Assembly: GCA_024244705.1 (NCBI GenBank)
Contig: JAAEOK010000042.1
Location: 24,764 to 88,763, forward strand
DNA: 64,000 nt
Reading direction: 5' to 3'
Source of the DNA: Alphaproteobacteria bacterium
GTDB lineage: Bacteria; Pseudomonadota; Alphaproteobacteria; JAAEOK01
Below the pieces are notes generated by a model. The model was not told the origin of the DNA and made no database searches. It saw only the letters and a list, made by a program, of their open reading frames with translations. Each line of letters begins with the position of its first letter. Positions within the stretch are counted from its first letter, which is position 1. The position numbers and the translations under genes were made by a program. Below, piece by piece: positions 50,414-59,256 of the stretch.

Positions 50414-51637
50414 ATGGACTTGCCGGTAATCGCAGCTCACGAACTTGGGATCGCGGCGCGTGAAAGGGCCGCGCCGGTCAACGATTGGCTGTTGGCCGAG
50501 CGCGTCCGCGTCAGTCGCATCACGCACTTCACCCACAGCTACTGCACCAAATTGCGGGAAATCGGCCTCCCGGTCGAACGTGCCACATTTCATATTCGGC
50601 AGCTGCACCCGCAATTGATGGCCAAGACAGTGCTGTGGAATCACGAGGCCGGCGGCGCCGTCGAATTGGGCCGCGAACACGGCGTGGAGGATACCCCCTT
50701 TTTCCGCCGCAGCCCGGTCAATGCCGTTTACGAGACCGCGAAACGACGTCGGTACAGGCTCGACGATCCCGATGCGGTTCGCGAATTCAGTATCCTCGAC
50801 GATCTCATTGCCCAAGGCTTTGTCGACTATGTCATCAACCCGATGCGGTTCAGCGGTGATCGTCCGGCGGCTCACAGCATCGCCACCCGCGACCCGGGCG
50901 GCTTCCCCGACCTCGATATCGCGACCATGGACGCGATCATGCCGACGCTTGGCGCCGTTGTAGAGTTGAGTGAAATCCGCCGCACCGCGCGCACGCTGCT
51001 CGAAACGTATCTCGGTCGGCAGGCCGGCAGCCGTGTCCTCAGGGGCCGTATCAAGCGCGGCGACGGCGATATCATCGAGGCGGTTATATGGCTTTGTGAC
51101 TTGCGTGGTTTCACTGCGATATCGGAGGCGATGGACCTGAAGGACGTAATTGCGCATCTGAACCGATATTTCGATTGCCTCGGCGAGCCCATCCAACGCA
51201 ACGGCGGCGAGATTCTGAAGTTCATCGGCGACGCGATCTTGGCCATCTTCATCAGTCGACCGGATGAATCCGATCTCGCGCCGGCTTGTATGCGGGCGGC
51301 GACCGCCGCGCGCCAGGCCCTCGCGCGCACGAAAGAAATCAATACCGAACACGCACAGCAAGGTCTTCCCCCGATCGAATGCGGGATCGGTCTCCACGTC
51401 GGCGAGGTCATGTACGGCAACATAGGCGCCGCCGACCGCCTCGACTTCACGGTCGTTGGGCCGGCGGTGAATCGCGCGGCCCGGCTCGAATCTTTGGCCG
51501 CCGATCTTGGCCGTTCCGTTTTGGCGTCGCGCGAGTTCGCCGGAATGGCCCAGATGATGTGCAACCCTTTGGGCGCTTACGTTCTCAAGGGCGTCGCCGA
51601 GCCCCAAGACGTCTTCGACCTCGTCGGTTGTGACTGA
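50414..51637 (+). CDS. Class III adenylate/guanylate cyclase
   Basis: The 407-residue protein has a helical N-terminal region of about 220 residues with no named domain. A class III catalytic domain follows with metal Asp229 (WLCDLRGFT) and Asp273 (FIGDAILAIF), base-selecting Lys269 and Asp344 (DFTVVG), and transition-state Asn353/Arg357 (VNRAARLE). Lys and Asp at the purine-selecting positions indicate ATP as substrate. It would make cAMP in the cytoplasm. It overlaps the next gene by 8 bp, indicating coupling. Confidence 0.9.
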   Translation: MDLPVIAAHELGIAARERAAPVNDWLLAERVRVSRITHFTHSYCTKLREIGLPVERATFHIRQLHPQLMAKTVLWNHEAGGAVELGREHGVEDTPFFRRSPVNAVYETAKRRRYRLDDPDAVREFSILDDLIAQGFVDYVINPMRFSGDRPAAHSIATRDPGGFPDLDIATMDAIMPTLGAVVELSEIRRTARTLLETYLGRQAGSRVLRGRIKRGDGDIIEAVIWLCDLRGFTAISEAMDLKDVIAHLNRYFDCLGEPIQRNGGEILKFIGDAILAIFISRPDESDLAPACMRAATAARQALARTKEINTEHAQQGLPPIECGIGLHVGEVMYGNIGAADRLDFTVVGPAVNRAARLESLAADLGRSVLASREFAGMAQMMCNPLGAYVLKGVAEPQDVFDLVGCD

Positions 51638-53291
51638 GCATTTCATCCGCCGGACGAGACGATTCGTCCTCCTGGTGTCGTTGTCGGCCCTGCTATGGGC
51701 ACATGGGGCCGTTTCGGCGGCGGCGATGGAGCTCGCCGAGCTGGCGCGGGTGGGCCCGTGGCCGAGCCTATCCAAGCCGATCGGGTATGATGGTCGTTTG
51801 TGGTTCGTGAACGGCACGCTCCGGGTCAATCACAACTCCGCCGACGTATACAGCTACGAGCCTTCGACCGGTGTGTTGCGCTACGAACGACACTTGTTCA
51901 GCCAAGATGCCGGGGACCCACTGGTTGCCGCCGGACTGTTGTACTGGCCGTCCGAAGACAGCCGTTTCAGCGTCGGCTGGGGGGATCTGGCGGTGACGGA
52001 CGGAACCCGGTGGGCCTTCCACATTGTCCCGACGGCGCAGATTTTTCATATCCACGCTCTCGCCGAATTCCAAGACCGGCTGATCGCCGCAAGCTCGGCC
52101 TGGCGGGCTGGCCTCCAGGCATCCTCCGACGGCGGCGCGACGTGGGCGCAGATCTACGACCATCCAACGCCCGAGGGACGGGTGAGTCGGATCGTCGGGC
52201 TCGCCGCAACTTCCAACCTGCTTTTCGCTCACATCATCGAACGTGGTGAAAGCCGACTCCTTCAATATGACGGCGTCGAAGTTCGCGATGTTCCTTCGTG
52301 GCCGGCCGGCCGCGCGATCCGGGCCCTGACGAGCGGCGGCGATCGGGCCTATGGACTCGTTGACGAAGCGGACGGTGTCGCGGTGTGGAGCAGCGACGGC
52401 GAATCCAGCCAGCGGCTGGCTCCGCCCTGGCCGGGTTGGCGGGCGCGCGATATCGCTTCCAATGAACACGGCCTCTGGGCAATCACCCGCGAAAACGTCG
52501 GTGGCGCGGTGTGGCAAAGCGCCGCTGGCCGGACTTGGGAAAAAGTCGCCGAATTTTCCGGAGGCGTACCCGAGGACATCTGGCTCCAAGACCGGGACCT
52601 CTACGTTCTCGGCACCGGCGACGATGGTCGCGGCATTCTCTGGGGACCGCAGGCGCCGCGGGTCTTACCGACCGAAAGTCATGAGACCCCGCGTCTTCCC
52701 CGGCGACCGCCGGTCAATTGGGTTCGAGCGCCCGATTGGAACGCGGAAGCCAATCGTTTGAGCCGGTTAATCGGTGATCATGAGGCCTTCAACGGCCGCG
52801 CAGTTCTTCGGGATAGGGTATGGCAGAATGTGGCTACCGACGCCCCTGCGTTCGTCTATGACGCGGCCCTCGCGGCCGATGCTCCCGATCTATCGTTTCC
52901 GCTTATCGGCGGCAACACGTCGGCCGTTGCGGGTGCGCTCAGAGATTGGATAATCCTCTGGGGGATGGCCGCGGCGGAACGCGGCCGGGTGCCGATCGAA
53001 TTCCTGTCCCGCCGCTTCACGGCACCTCCCAACCGCGCCGAGAAATACTTCGATCTTGCCCCGGCCGCGCTGTGGGCGGCGGCCCAAATCGGTCAGGCCG
53101 ATCGGTGCACGATCGAGGCCGTGATCGCGCGACTGGCGCGCGACGAGGATCCGGAATGGCTCGTTGGCGACATCGTGGGTGCGCTCACCGTATTGACCGG
53201 AAAGCGCTTTGGCTACGACCGGGAATCTTGGCTGGAATGGTGGCGCGCCGCCAGCGCCGATTGGCAACCCGAAGCACCGTCCACGGAATAG
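51630..53291 (+). CDS. Exported beta-propeller-like protein, unknown function
   Basis: The 553-residue product starts GTG within the cyclase's last codons. It has an N-terminal signal (RRFVLLVSLSALLWAHGAVSA). A series of beta-propeller-like blades follows, with BNR-type sequences (QASSDGGATW, AVWSSDGESS, GAVWQSAAGRTWEK). A helical C-terminal domain (PPNRAEKYFDLAPAALWAAAQ, PEWLVGDIVGALTVLTG) resembles HEAT-like packing. No family is recognised. A secreted propeller coupled to an internal cyclase is unusual and might act as its sensor or target, but this is speculation from overlap alone. Confidence 0.7.
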   Translation: MTEHFIRRTRRFVLLVSLSALLWAHGAVSAAAMELAELARVGPWPSLSKPIGYDGRLWFVNGTLRVNHNSADVYSYEPSTGVLRYERHLFSQDAGDPLVAAGLLYWPSEDSRFSVGWGDLAVTDGTRWAFHIVPTAQIFHIHALAEFQDRLIAASSAWRAGLQASSDGGATWAQIYDHPTPEGRVSRIVGLAATSNLLFAHIIERGESRLLQYDGVEVRDVPSWPAGRAIRALTSGGDRAYGLVDEADGVAVWSSDGESSQRLAPPWPGWRARDIASNEHGLWAITRENVGGAVWQSAAGRTWEKVAEFSGGVPEDIWLQDRDLYVLGTGDDGRGILWGPQAPRVLPTESHETPRLPRRPPVNWVRAPDWNAEANRLSRLIGDHEAFNGRAVLRDRVWQNVATDAPAFVYDAALAADAPDLSFPLIGGNTSAVAGALRDWIILWGMAAAERGRVPIEFLSRRFTAPPNRAEKYFDLAPAALWAAAQIGQADRCTIEAVIARLARDEDPEWLVGDIVGALTVLTGKRFGYDRESWLEWWRAASADWQPEAPSTE

Positions 53292-53327
53292 ACGAGCACG
53301 ATTGGCGAGTCAGGTCGCCGAATCGTG

Positions 53328-53346
53328 GCGCAAAAGTGATTTGCGC
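53328..53346. terminator. Possible bidirectional hairpin between convergent genes
   Basis: A perfect 7-bp inverted repeat (gcgcaaa / tttgcgc) with a 5-base loop lies 13 bp from the thioesterase stop, downstream of the propeller-like gene. No T-run follows, so termination is uncertain. Confidence 0.3.
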
Positions 53347-53358
53347 TCGCTCGGAGTC

Positions 53359-53826
53359 CTATTTGTCCAACTCGGCGATATTCCAACTGACCAAGAGCTT
53401 TCGCGCCTTGGTCCGAATCTTGGCCGGAAGGGCGACGCTTTTCCCGGTTTTCAGGCTGGCCACGACGGCCGTGCAATCGCTGGTCGCGATCAGCGCGCCG
53501 GTGCCATTGTCGAACATGCGATGGATGAACCGTATGTATTTGCCGCCGATGCCGACGAAACCACTCTCGATGGAGACGAGGTCGCCGCCCCGTAATTCGC
53601 GAACCAGTTGATAGCTCTGCCGGATGACGGCGAAGCGCCTCCGTTCCTTCTTCATGGCCGCAGGCGTAATACCGATCGCGCACAGCAGGAACCATGTGGC
53701 CTGATCGAATCTCGTCGAATAAAGCTGCGTATTCATGTGGGTGTCGGCGTCGTACTCCGACGCCAGGACCGCTCCCTTGAAGGTCTCGATCCAGTCCCCG
53801 GCCCGCGGGTCAGAACGCTTTGGCAT
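53359..53826 (-). CDS. Hotdog-fold acyl-CoA thioesterase (4HBT family)
   Basis: The 155-residue protein has the 4HBT-type opening EYDADTHMNTQLYSTRFDQATW, with the catalytic-region Asp or Asn in an altered DTHMN form. A long helix and beta strands follow (SYQLVRELRGGDLVSIES, IRFIHRMFDNGTGALIATSD). It would hydrolyse acyl-CoA esters. ATG 53826 has AGGGAA eight bases upstream. It lies 11 bp downstream of the LysR regulator on the same strand and is likely in its operon. Confidence 0.82.
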   Translation of the reverse strand: MPKRSDPRAGDWIETFKGAVLASEYDADTHMNTQLYSTRFDQATWFLLCAIGITPAAMKKERRRFAVIRQSYQLVRELRGGDLVSIESGFVGIGGKYIRFIHRMFDNGTGALIATSDCTAVVASLKTGKSVALPAKIRTKARKLLVSWNIAELDK

Positions 53827-53837
53827 GGCGATGTTCC

Positions 53838-54773
53838 CTATCCAGCCGATTCATCGTTGGGCGCATTGTCCCGATCCGCGGCGACTTCGTCCAGTATCCA
53901 AGATCGAAAGTCGGCAATCCGTCGATCTACGATCCCGCCGCGCGGATAGACCAGGTAATACGCATAGGAGACCGGTAACGCGACATCGAATAGGCGCACC
54001 AACCGCCCGACGGCGATGTCTCCCGCGGCCAGCGTGCTCTTGGCCAATAGTACGCCTTGGCCGTCATTGGCCGCCTGATACGCGACCGCGGTCTGATTGA
54101 AGAAGTCTCCGCGGTCCGGGTCTATGTCGGTGGCGCCAGCCGCCGCCAGCCAATTCGACCACTCCGGAAACGTCGGGTCGCTTCTGGCATGCTCGTCATG
54201 GAGCAGGACGTGATGAATGAGATCGCGAGGCTCTTCCAATTTGGGACCGCGTTCAAGCAGTCGAGGACTGCAGACCGGGAAGACCTCATCGCCGAGCAAT
54301 TTTTCTGCGTCGAGGTCCTTATAAACTCCCGAGCCATAACGGATACCGATATCGATCCCCGCCTGTCCATAGGTCTGTAGGGTCGGGCTGGCGTCGATCC
54401 GAATGTCCAGGTCGGGCTGCCGGCGCCGAAACCGGTGCAGGCGGGGAATCAACCATTTGGCGCCAAAAGAAGGCGCGCACGCAACGTTCAGCGGGCGCAT
54501 CTTGCCGCTGTCCCGCACTTGCCGGGTTGCGACGGCCAATTGTTCGAATGCATCGCGTGTCACCGGCGATAACGTCCGCCCGGCTTCGGTCAAGCTAAGC
54601 ACGCGGTGTCCGCGAACGAATAATTGCGTGCCGAGGTCCGCCTCGAGCGTCTTGATCTGGTGGCTTATCGCCGCCGGGGTGACGAACAATTCCGTCGCGG
54701 CCTCGCTGAAGTTCAGATGCCGTGCTGCCACGTCAAAGGCCCGGAGGGCGTTCAAGGAAGGTAGTTTCGCCAT
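53838..54773 (-). CDS. LysR-type transcriptional regulator, GcvA-like
   Basis: The 311-residue regulator has the winged helix-turn-helix LNALRAFDVAARHLNFSEAA, followed by TPAAISHQIKTLEADLG. A C-terminal periplasmic-binding-like effector domain follows (DIGIRYGSG, AYQAANDGQGVLLAKSTLAA). The IRYGSGV and DVALPVSYAYYLV blocks place it near GcvA/AmpR-type regulators. It faces away from a small divergent gene, the usual target of such regulators. ATG 54773 was preferred over TTG 54785. Confidence 0.93.
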   Translation of the reverse strand: MAKLPSLNALRAFDVAARHLNFSEAATELFVTPAAISHQIKTLEADLGTQLFVRGHRVLSLTEAGRTLSPVTRDAFEQLAVATRQVRDSGKMRPLNVACAPSFGAKWLIPRLHRFRRRQPDLDIRIDASPTLQTYGQAGIDIGIRYGSGVYKDLDAEKLLGDEVFPVCSPRLLERGPKLEEPRDLIHHVLLHDEHARSDPTFPEWSNWLAAAGATDIDPDRGDFFNQTAVAYQAANDGQGVLLAKSTLAAGDIAVGRLVRLFDVALPVSYAYYLVYPRGGIVDRRIADFRSWILDEVAADRDNAPNDESAG

Positions 54774-54795
54774 GTCGTCTTTCAAATTTTTCTAA

Positions 54796-54824
54796 CATAT
54801 CGAGCAACAATGGTCGTTTGTCAA
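54796..54824 (-). promoter_or_regulatory. Candidate sigma-70-type promoter of the LysR gene
   Basis: On the minus strand TTGACA (54819-54824) and GATATG (54796-54801) are spaced by 17 bp, about 23 bp from the chosen ATG. The surrounding 140 bp between LysR and the small divergent gene is AT-rich and would also hold LysR binding sites; none was assigned. Confidence 0.4.
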
Positions 54825-54928
54825 TTGTCGATCGATAAATATATGAATCAACAGGGAACAAGAGAGAAAACCAAGGCGATTCCCGGCGGTTATCTCTATC
54901 AAAATATCTAAACGAATGGAGATCACAA

Positions 54929-55174
54929 ATGTATACGCGAGAAGTGGACCGGTATCTCGAACGCCTCGATGCGAACGTCAGTTGGCCGACTCGTGTGGAG
55001 TTGGCGCGGCACCTTCATCGCGCCCATGTCGAACGCAGTCGTGTCTTTCGGCATGGTTGGCATCATGTTGGCGAATTCGTTCGCGATAGATTGCAGCAGA
55101 TCACGCGACGCGTTCGCCGCGCCACCGAACGGCGCCACGGTAGTCTTGCGCATGGCGCAACGTGCTCGGTTTGA
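54929..55174 (+). CDS. Small basic hypothetical protein (81 aa)
   Basis: ATG 54929 is preceded by GGAG at seven bases, a good initiation site. The 81-residue product is helical and strongly basic (Arg/His-rich), without a signal or membrane segment. It is divergently transcribed from the GcvA-like regulator gene and could be under its control. No family is recognised. The antisense frame of similar length lacks a better start. Confidence 0.55.
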   Translation: MYTREVDRYLERLDANVSWPTRVELARHLHRAHVERSRVFRHGWHHVGEFVRDRLQQITRRVRRATERRHGSLAHGATCSV

Positions 55175-55259
55175 CCGTCAATATCGCCCCCGCGCGCTTG
55201 CCTTGAGCCACACCGCCCTATATCTGAGGTCGCTCGTAGATTGACGGTCGTGGTTGGGC

Positions 55260-56591
55260 ATGGATCCTGTTCACATTATCGGCGGCGGTTTGGCCGGGTG
55301 CGAAGCGGCGTGGCAGGTTGCGCGGGTCGGCGTCCTGGTCGTCCTTCACGAGATGCGGCCGCAGCGCAGGACGGAGGCCCATCTCACCGACGGCCTTGCC
55401 GAGTTGGTGTGCTCGAACTCCTTCCGCTCCGACGACGCGGCATACAACGCGGTGGGCTTGCTCCATGAAGAAATGCGGCGCTGCGACTCGGTCATCATGC
55501 GGGCTGCGGATAAAGCCCGGGTGCCTGCCGGCGGCGCGCTCGCCGTCGATCGTGTAAATTTTTCCGCCACGGTTCAATCGATCCTCGAGGCCGATCCGCG
55601 CATCACCATCGAGCGTGCTGAAATCGAGGGCTTGCCTTCCCCCGACTGGGACTCGGTCATCGTCGCCACCGGCCCCCTCACCTCGCCGGCATTGTCGGAA
55701 GCAATCGGCCAATTGACCGGTGAAGAGGCGTTGGCCTTTTTCGACGCGATCGCGCCGATTATCCATACCGACAGCATCGATTTCGGCGTCGCGTGGTACC
55801 AGTCGCGTTACGACAAGGGAGATGGCCGCGATTACATCAATTGCCCGCTATCGCAAGAGCAGTATCACGATTTCATCGCCGCTCTAGTCGACGGCGAAAA
55901 AACCGAGTTCAAGCAGTGGGAGAAGGACACCCCCTATTTCGAGGGTTGTCTGCCGATGGAAGTCATGGCCGAACGCGGCATCGATACCCTGCGCTACGGG
56001 CCCATGAAACCGGTTGGGCTGACCGATCCGCGGACCGGCACGCGGGCCTACGCCGTGGTCCAGCTTCGCCAGGACAATGCTTTGGCCACGCTCCATAATA
56101 TGGTCGGATTCCAGACCAAGCTGAAATACGCCGACCAGAAGAAGGTGTTCCGTCGAATTCCCGGCCTCGAACAGGCGGAATTCGCCAGGCTTGGCGGTCT
56201 GCACCGCAACACCTTTCTCAACGCGCCACGATTGCTCGATGCGGAGTTGCGTCTCCACGCCGAACCGAGGCTTCGTTTCGCCGGCCAGATCACCGGTGTC
56301 GAAGGCTACATCGAAAGCGCCGCCATAGGTCTCCTCGCCGGCCGATTTGCGGCAGCGCGGCGACGCGGAGAAGCGGTCCTTGGGCCGCCGCCGACCACCG
56401 CCCTGGGCGCGCTCCTTAATCATATTACCGAGGGCGCCGACGCCAAGACGTTTCAGCCCATGAACATCAATTTCGGCCTGTTCCCGCCGATCGAGGGCCG
56501 CCACCGGGGTCGCGAACGAAAGCGCGCGATGGCGGACCGGGCGCTGATCGACTTGCAGAGCTGGCTCGGCGGAGCGGCCGCCGCCGCCTGA
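55260..56591 (+). CDS. trmFO: Folate-dependent tRNA (uracil-5-)-methyltransferase TrmFO
   Basis: The 443-residue flavoenzyme makes ribothymidine at tRNA position 54 using methylenetetrahydrofolate and FADH2. It shows the dinucleotide-binding [16 protein letters not shown] and the TrmFO signature CSNSFRSD. The [21 protein letters not shown] region, the [10 protein letters not shown] block and the C-terminal [16 protein letters not shown] and [12 protein letters not shown] follow. ATG 55260 was chosen over TTG 55254. It is not closely coupled to neighbours. Confidence 0.96.
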   Translation: MDPVHIIGGGLAGCEAAWQVARVGVLVVLHEMRPQRRTEAHLTDGLAELVCSNSFRSDDAAYNAVGLLHEEMRRCDSVIMRAADKARVPAGGALAVDRVNFSATVQSILEADPRITIERAEIEGLPSPDWDSVIVATGPLTSPALSEAIGQLTGEEALAFFDAIAPIIHTDSIDFGVAWYQSRYDKGDGRDYINCPLSQEQYHDFIAALVDGEKTEFKQWEKDTPYFEGCLPMEVMAERGIDTLRYGPMKPVGLTDPRTGTRAYAVVQLRQDNALATLHNMVGFQTKLKYADQKKVFRRIPGLEQAEFARLGGLHRNTFLNAPRLLDAELRLHAEPRLRFAGQITGVEGYIESAAIGLLAGRFAAARRRGEAVLGPPPTTALGALLNHITEGADAKTFQPMNINFGLFPPIEGRHRGRERKRAMADRALIDLQSWLGGAAAAA

Positions 56592-56597
56592 ATACGC

Positions 56598-57062
56598 CTA
56601 ACGGCTCCGGTCCCCCCACTCGGCCAGCGCGCGCCGGCCCTCCGGCGAAAGCTTGCCGGCCGCCTCGGCGAGCGCCGTCATGATCCCCTCCTGGAGCGCC
56701 GCCTGGCTCGACCGGAGTTCAGCCAGCGCGACATTAAGTTGAGCCGGTTGGAATGGTTCCTGGCGCAGACTTTCGGCAACGACCAGGCGAGCATCGCGAA
56801 GACCGGCAAGGCGCGCCTCGATCGTAGCGCGATGAGACCGGAGGGTCTGTCGCAGAATCGGCCGCTCGTCCGCCGGCAGCGCCTTGGCGATTCTCTTGAG
56901 GGTAAATTGGAGGAGCTGTCCGCCGCCGATTTGTCCCGAGAAAGGACCCGTCTTGAACCCCATCGCCCGGCCGGCGACGAGCCCGCCGACGAAAAAGTTC
57001 ATCGCCAGCGACAAGGCCAGCAGAAGACCGAGGATTAGGGCCCATCGTCGGCTAAGAGTCAT
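56598..57062 (-). CDS. Periplasmic metal-sensor-like protein (CnrR/ZraP-like)
   Basis: The 154-residue product has one N-terminal membrane helix (ALILGLLLALSLAMNFFVGG). An extended helical periplasmic part follows (ERPILRQTLRSHRATIEARLAGL, LAELRSSQAALQEGIMTAL), resembling heavy-metal-sensing CnrR or ZraP-type folds. It has no metal-binding His or Cys cluster, so metal sensing is only a family inference. Its start overlaps the anti-sigma gene by 11 bp; the ECF sigma gene is upstream. Confidence 0.7.
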   Translation of the reverse strand: MTLSRRWALILGLLLALSLAMNFFVGGLVAGRAMGFKTGPFSGQIGGGQLLQFTLKRIAKALPADERPILRQTLRSHRATIEARLAGLRDARLVVAESLRQEPFQPAQLNVALAELRSSQAALQEGIMTALAEAAGKLSPEGRRALAEWGDRSR

Positions 57063-57492
57063 TGTTCATATCCTCCTCCACGTCGACGCCGACCACATAG
57101 GCGCTGAGATCAATCGGTTCGGCCATGCTCGAGTCGGCGGACCAAAGGCCGCTCCATCCGAGGGCGAATCCAAGAACGGCGGCGGCGGCGGCGCTGGCGA
57201 GCTGCGGCCACAACCAATGGCCCAACCCTTTGTTCTGCGACTTCGGTGCACCGCCATGCTGCGGCGAGATGCGCGCGGCCTCGCGGACACGGCGCGCAAC
57301 ATCCGGTGACGGCTCGACGATCTGCCAAGTCGCCAGGAGTCGATCAAGATCGGCTTCCGCCGATACAACGGCGCGCGCCTCTGCCGAGTGCGCGATCAGG
57401 CGGCGGGCCTCGTCCTGGCTCTCGCCGGGCCACCGTCCGATTTCGGCACCATAGGCCGCAGCCAAACTCTTGAACCTCTCCAATGTCATCAT
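57052..57492 (-). CDS. Putative anti-sigma factor, single-pass membrane protein
   Basis: The 146-residue protein has an N-terminal cytoplasmic helical part (ERFKSLAAAYGAEIGRWPGESQD) and one membrane segment near residues 97-116. A short periplasmic tail containing LSAYVVGVDVEED follows. Placed directly after an ECF sigma gene with 4-bp overlap, it is a likely anti-sigma factor, although no zinc-binding HxxxCxxC motif is present. It couples by overlap to both neighbours. Confidence 0.65.
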   Translation of the reverse strand: MMTLERFKSLAAAYGAEIGRWPGESQDEARRLIAHSAEARAVVSAEADLDRLLATWQIVEPSPDVARRVREAARISPQHGGAPKSQNKGLGHWLWPQLASAAAAAVLGFALGWSGLWSADSSMAEPIDLSAYVVGVDVEEDMNNDS

Positions 57493-58049
57493 CCAACTGA
57501 CTCCACATCCTTGATCACGGCCTTGAGATCATCGCGCAATGTCCGCCGCGCCCGAACCAGAAGCGATTCGACCGCCTTCACCGTCAACCCCATGACCGTC
57601 GCCGCCTCGGCATTGCTCATTTCCTGGTAGTAGCAAAGCGTCAGGGCGGCGCGTTGCCGTTCCGGAAGGCGCGACACGGCGACCGCCATATGCCGGCCCT
57701 GATCGGCGCGTTCGGCGTTCATCGCCACGTCCGCATTGGGATCGGGCGGATCGCCCGCCGCTTCGAGCGGGGCCTGAACCGGGCGTCGTTTGCGGTCGAT
57801 GCCGAGGTTGAGCACCACCCGGTAGAGCCAAGTCGTGAACTTGGCACCGTCCTGGCGCCAAATCGGAGCTTGTTTCCACACTCGCAAGAACGCCTCCTGT
57901 GCGACTTCTTCACCATCGTGACGGGTTCCCAGCATCCGCTGCGCGAAACCGGTGCAACGACCGAGATGGCGGTCAACGAGCACCGCGTAAGCCGCATGGT
58001 CCCCCGCGCCGACCCGTACCATCAGCTCTTCGTCGCTGAGTCCGTCCAT
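57489..58049 (-). CDS. ECF-type RNA polymerase sigma factor
   Basis: The 186-residue sigma factor has region 2 (VLVDRHLGRCTGFAQRMLG, EEVAQEAFLRVWKQAPIW, FTTWLYRVVLNLGIDRKRR) and region 4 (LPERQRAALTLCYYQEMSNA, VMGLTVKAVESLLVRARR). ATG 58049 was chosen with GGGGA upstream; a TTG at 58133 would add 28 residues without homology. It starts a three-gene overlapping operon with a membrane anti-sigma candidate and a periplasmic sensor-like protein, the usual ECF signalling layout. Confidence 0.92.
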   Translation of the reverse strand: MDGLSDEELMVRVGAGDHAAYAVLVDRHLGRCTGFAQRMLGTRHDGEEVAQEAFLRVWKQAPIWRQDGAKFTTWLYRVVLNLGIDRKRRPVQAPLEAAGDPPDPNADVAMNAERADQGRHMAVAVSRLPERQRAALTLCYYQEMSNAEAATVMGLTVKAVESLLVRARRTLRDDLKAVIKDVESVG

Positions 58050-58148
58050 CGGATCCCCGTCGTGGCCGCGGCGTGCGCCGACCTTGCCTATATCCTCAAA
58101 CGTTTCTGGCACGAAATCCCTGCGCGGCGGCAATATCGTGAGTGGGGA

Positions 58149-58985
58149 CTAGAATCGACCACGGCGGGCGTGCAGCCAGAGTTTTACGAGCCGGCCAACG
58201 CCGCCGGTTGCCAAGCCAGGGTCGAAGACGTCATAGCCGACCCTGGCCATGCGGTCCAGATAGTGGGTTGCCAATACCGCCGGCAGCAAAGCCGCCAGCG
58301 CGTGGCGTGGAACATCACGATGCCCGCGCGCCTGGCCCAAATGCTCCTCTGCCTTTTGCGCGACGGCGGCTGCAACGGCTGAAAGCCCCGGCTGCGCGCG
58401 GCCAGCAAATAGCTCCTCTTGGTCGATTCCGGCCCCGGCCAGCATATCTTGCGGCAGATAGAGCCGGCGGTGTCGGGCATGATACGGAACCGCACGGAGG
58501 AGTCCGGTAAAGGCCCAGGCGACGCCGACATGGTGCCCCGCGAGAGCGGGCACGCCGTCGTCAAATCCCAGCACCTGCAACGCCAACAGCGTAAGATTGG
58601 CCGAGGTCCGTTCGGCATAACGTTCGAGCTCGGCCATCGTCGCCGGCGGGCCGCCGTCGAGATCGAATTCTCGCGCGTCGATCAGCCCGTCGAACAGCGC
58701 GCGGTTGAGGCTTCTGTTCTCGATTGCGCGGCCAAGCGCGTCGGCGACCTGATGATGGCGATGCTGGCCGGCGAACAGCGACTCGACGGTCTCGCGCCAC
58801 CACTCGAGCCGTACCTGGCCGAGAATCGGCTCGTTTACCACTTCGCGGGTCTTGGCAATTTCAACGTTGAACGCATAGAGCGCAAATAGGTCGTCGCGGC
58901 GCTCGGGCGGCGCGAATTGGGCGGTTAAGAACCGGTCACGGTCCAACTTCCGGACAAGGTCCGCGCAATGGATCGGAGCAGCCAT
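58149..58985 (-). CDS. Squalene/phytoene synthase-family protein, NDUFAF6-like
   Basis: The 278-residue protein has the trans-isoprenyl synthase fold (DDLFALYAFNVEIAKTREVV, EWWRETVESL, and AWAFTGLLRAVPYHA). The first aspartate-rich motif DxxxD of real squalene or phytoene synthases is replaced by NVEIAKTRE, so catalytic activity of that kind is unlikely. This version matches NDUFAF6, a mitochondrial complex I assembly factor, and its bacterial homologues. ATG 58985 was used. It lies some distance from the Mth938-like gene, with the PuuD-like gene between on the other strand. Confidence 0.82.
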   Translation of the reverse strand: MAAPIHCADLVRKLDRDRFLTAQFAPPERRDDLFALYAFNVEIAKTREVVNEPILGQVRLEWWRETVESLFAGQHRHHQVADALGRAIENRSLNRALFDGLIDAREFDLDGGPPATMAELERYAERTSANLTLLALQVLGFDDGVPALAGHHVGVAWAFTGLLRAVPYHARHRRLYLPQDMLAGAGIDQEELFAGRAQPGLSAVAAAVAQKAEEHLGQARGHRDVPRHALAALLPAVLATHYLDRMARVGYDVFDPGLATGGVGRLVKLWLHARRGRF

Positions 58986-59256
58986 AAGCGGGGAGTCCAA
59001 TGGTCATCATTGCAATGCCGGATGGAGTATTGCCACGGGCATTGGAGAAAGCCAAAGTCGGAAAGCCACGACCCTGCGAATTGGCATCAGTCAAATACTT
59101 CACAAATCGCCGCGACGATCTTAATTTCTTCTCGAAGGCGCGCCGCATCGGGTTCCGGACCGAGTCCAGAATCAATTTGTTGCGGTAAATCGCATGAAAT
59201 CCACGATATATTGTGGTAGCGTAGCCGAAACGGCCAACAATAGGGCAAAGCGCGCA

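Noticed and set aside
50294..51829. 511-codon frame antisense to the nucleotide cyclase
   Set aside because: The sense frame has every class III cyclase residue; the antisense frame has no recognisable domain.
59000..59188. 62-codon plus-strand frame upstream of the PuuD-like gene, with GGGAG before its ATG
   Set aside because: Ribosome site is reasonable, but the product has no recognisable feature and it lies in the likely promoter region; not enough to call.
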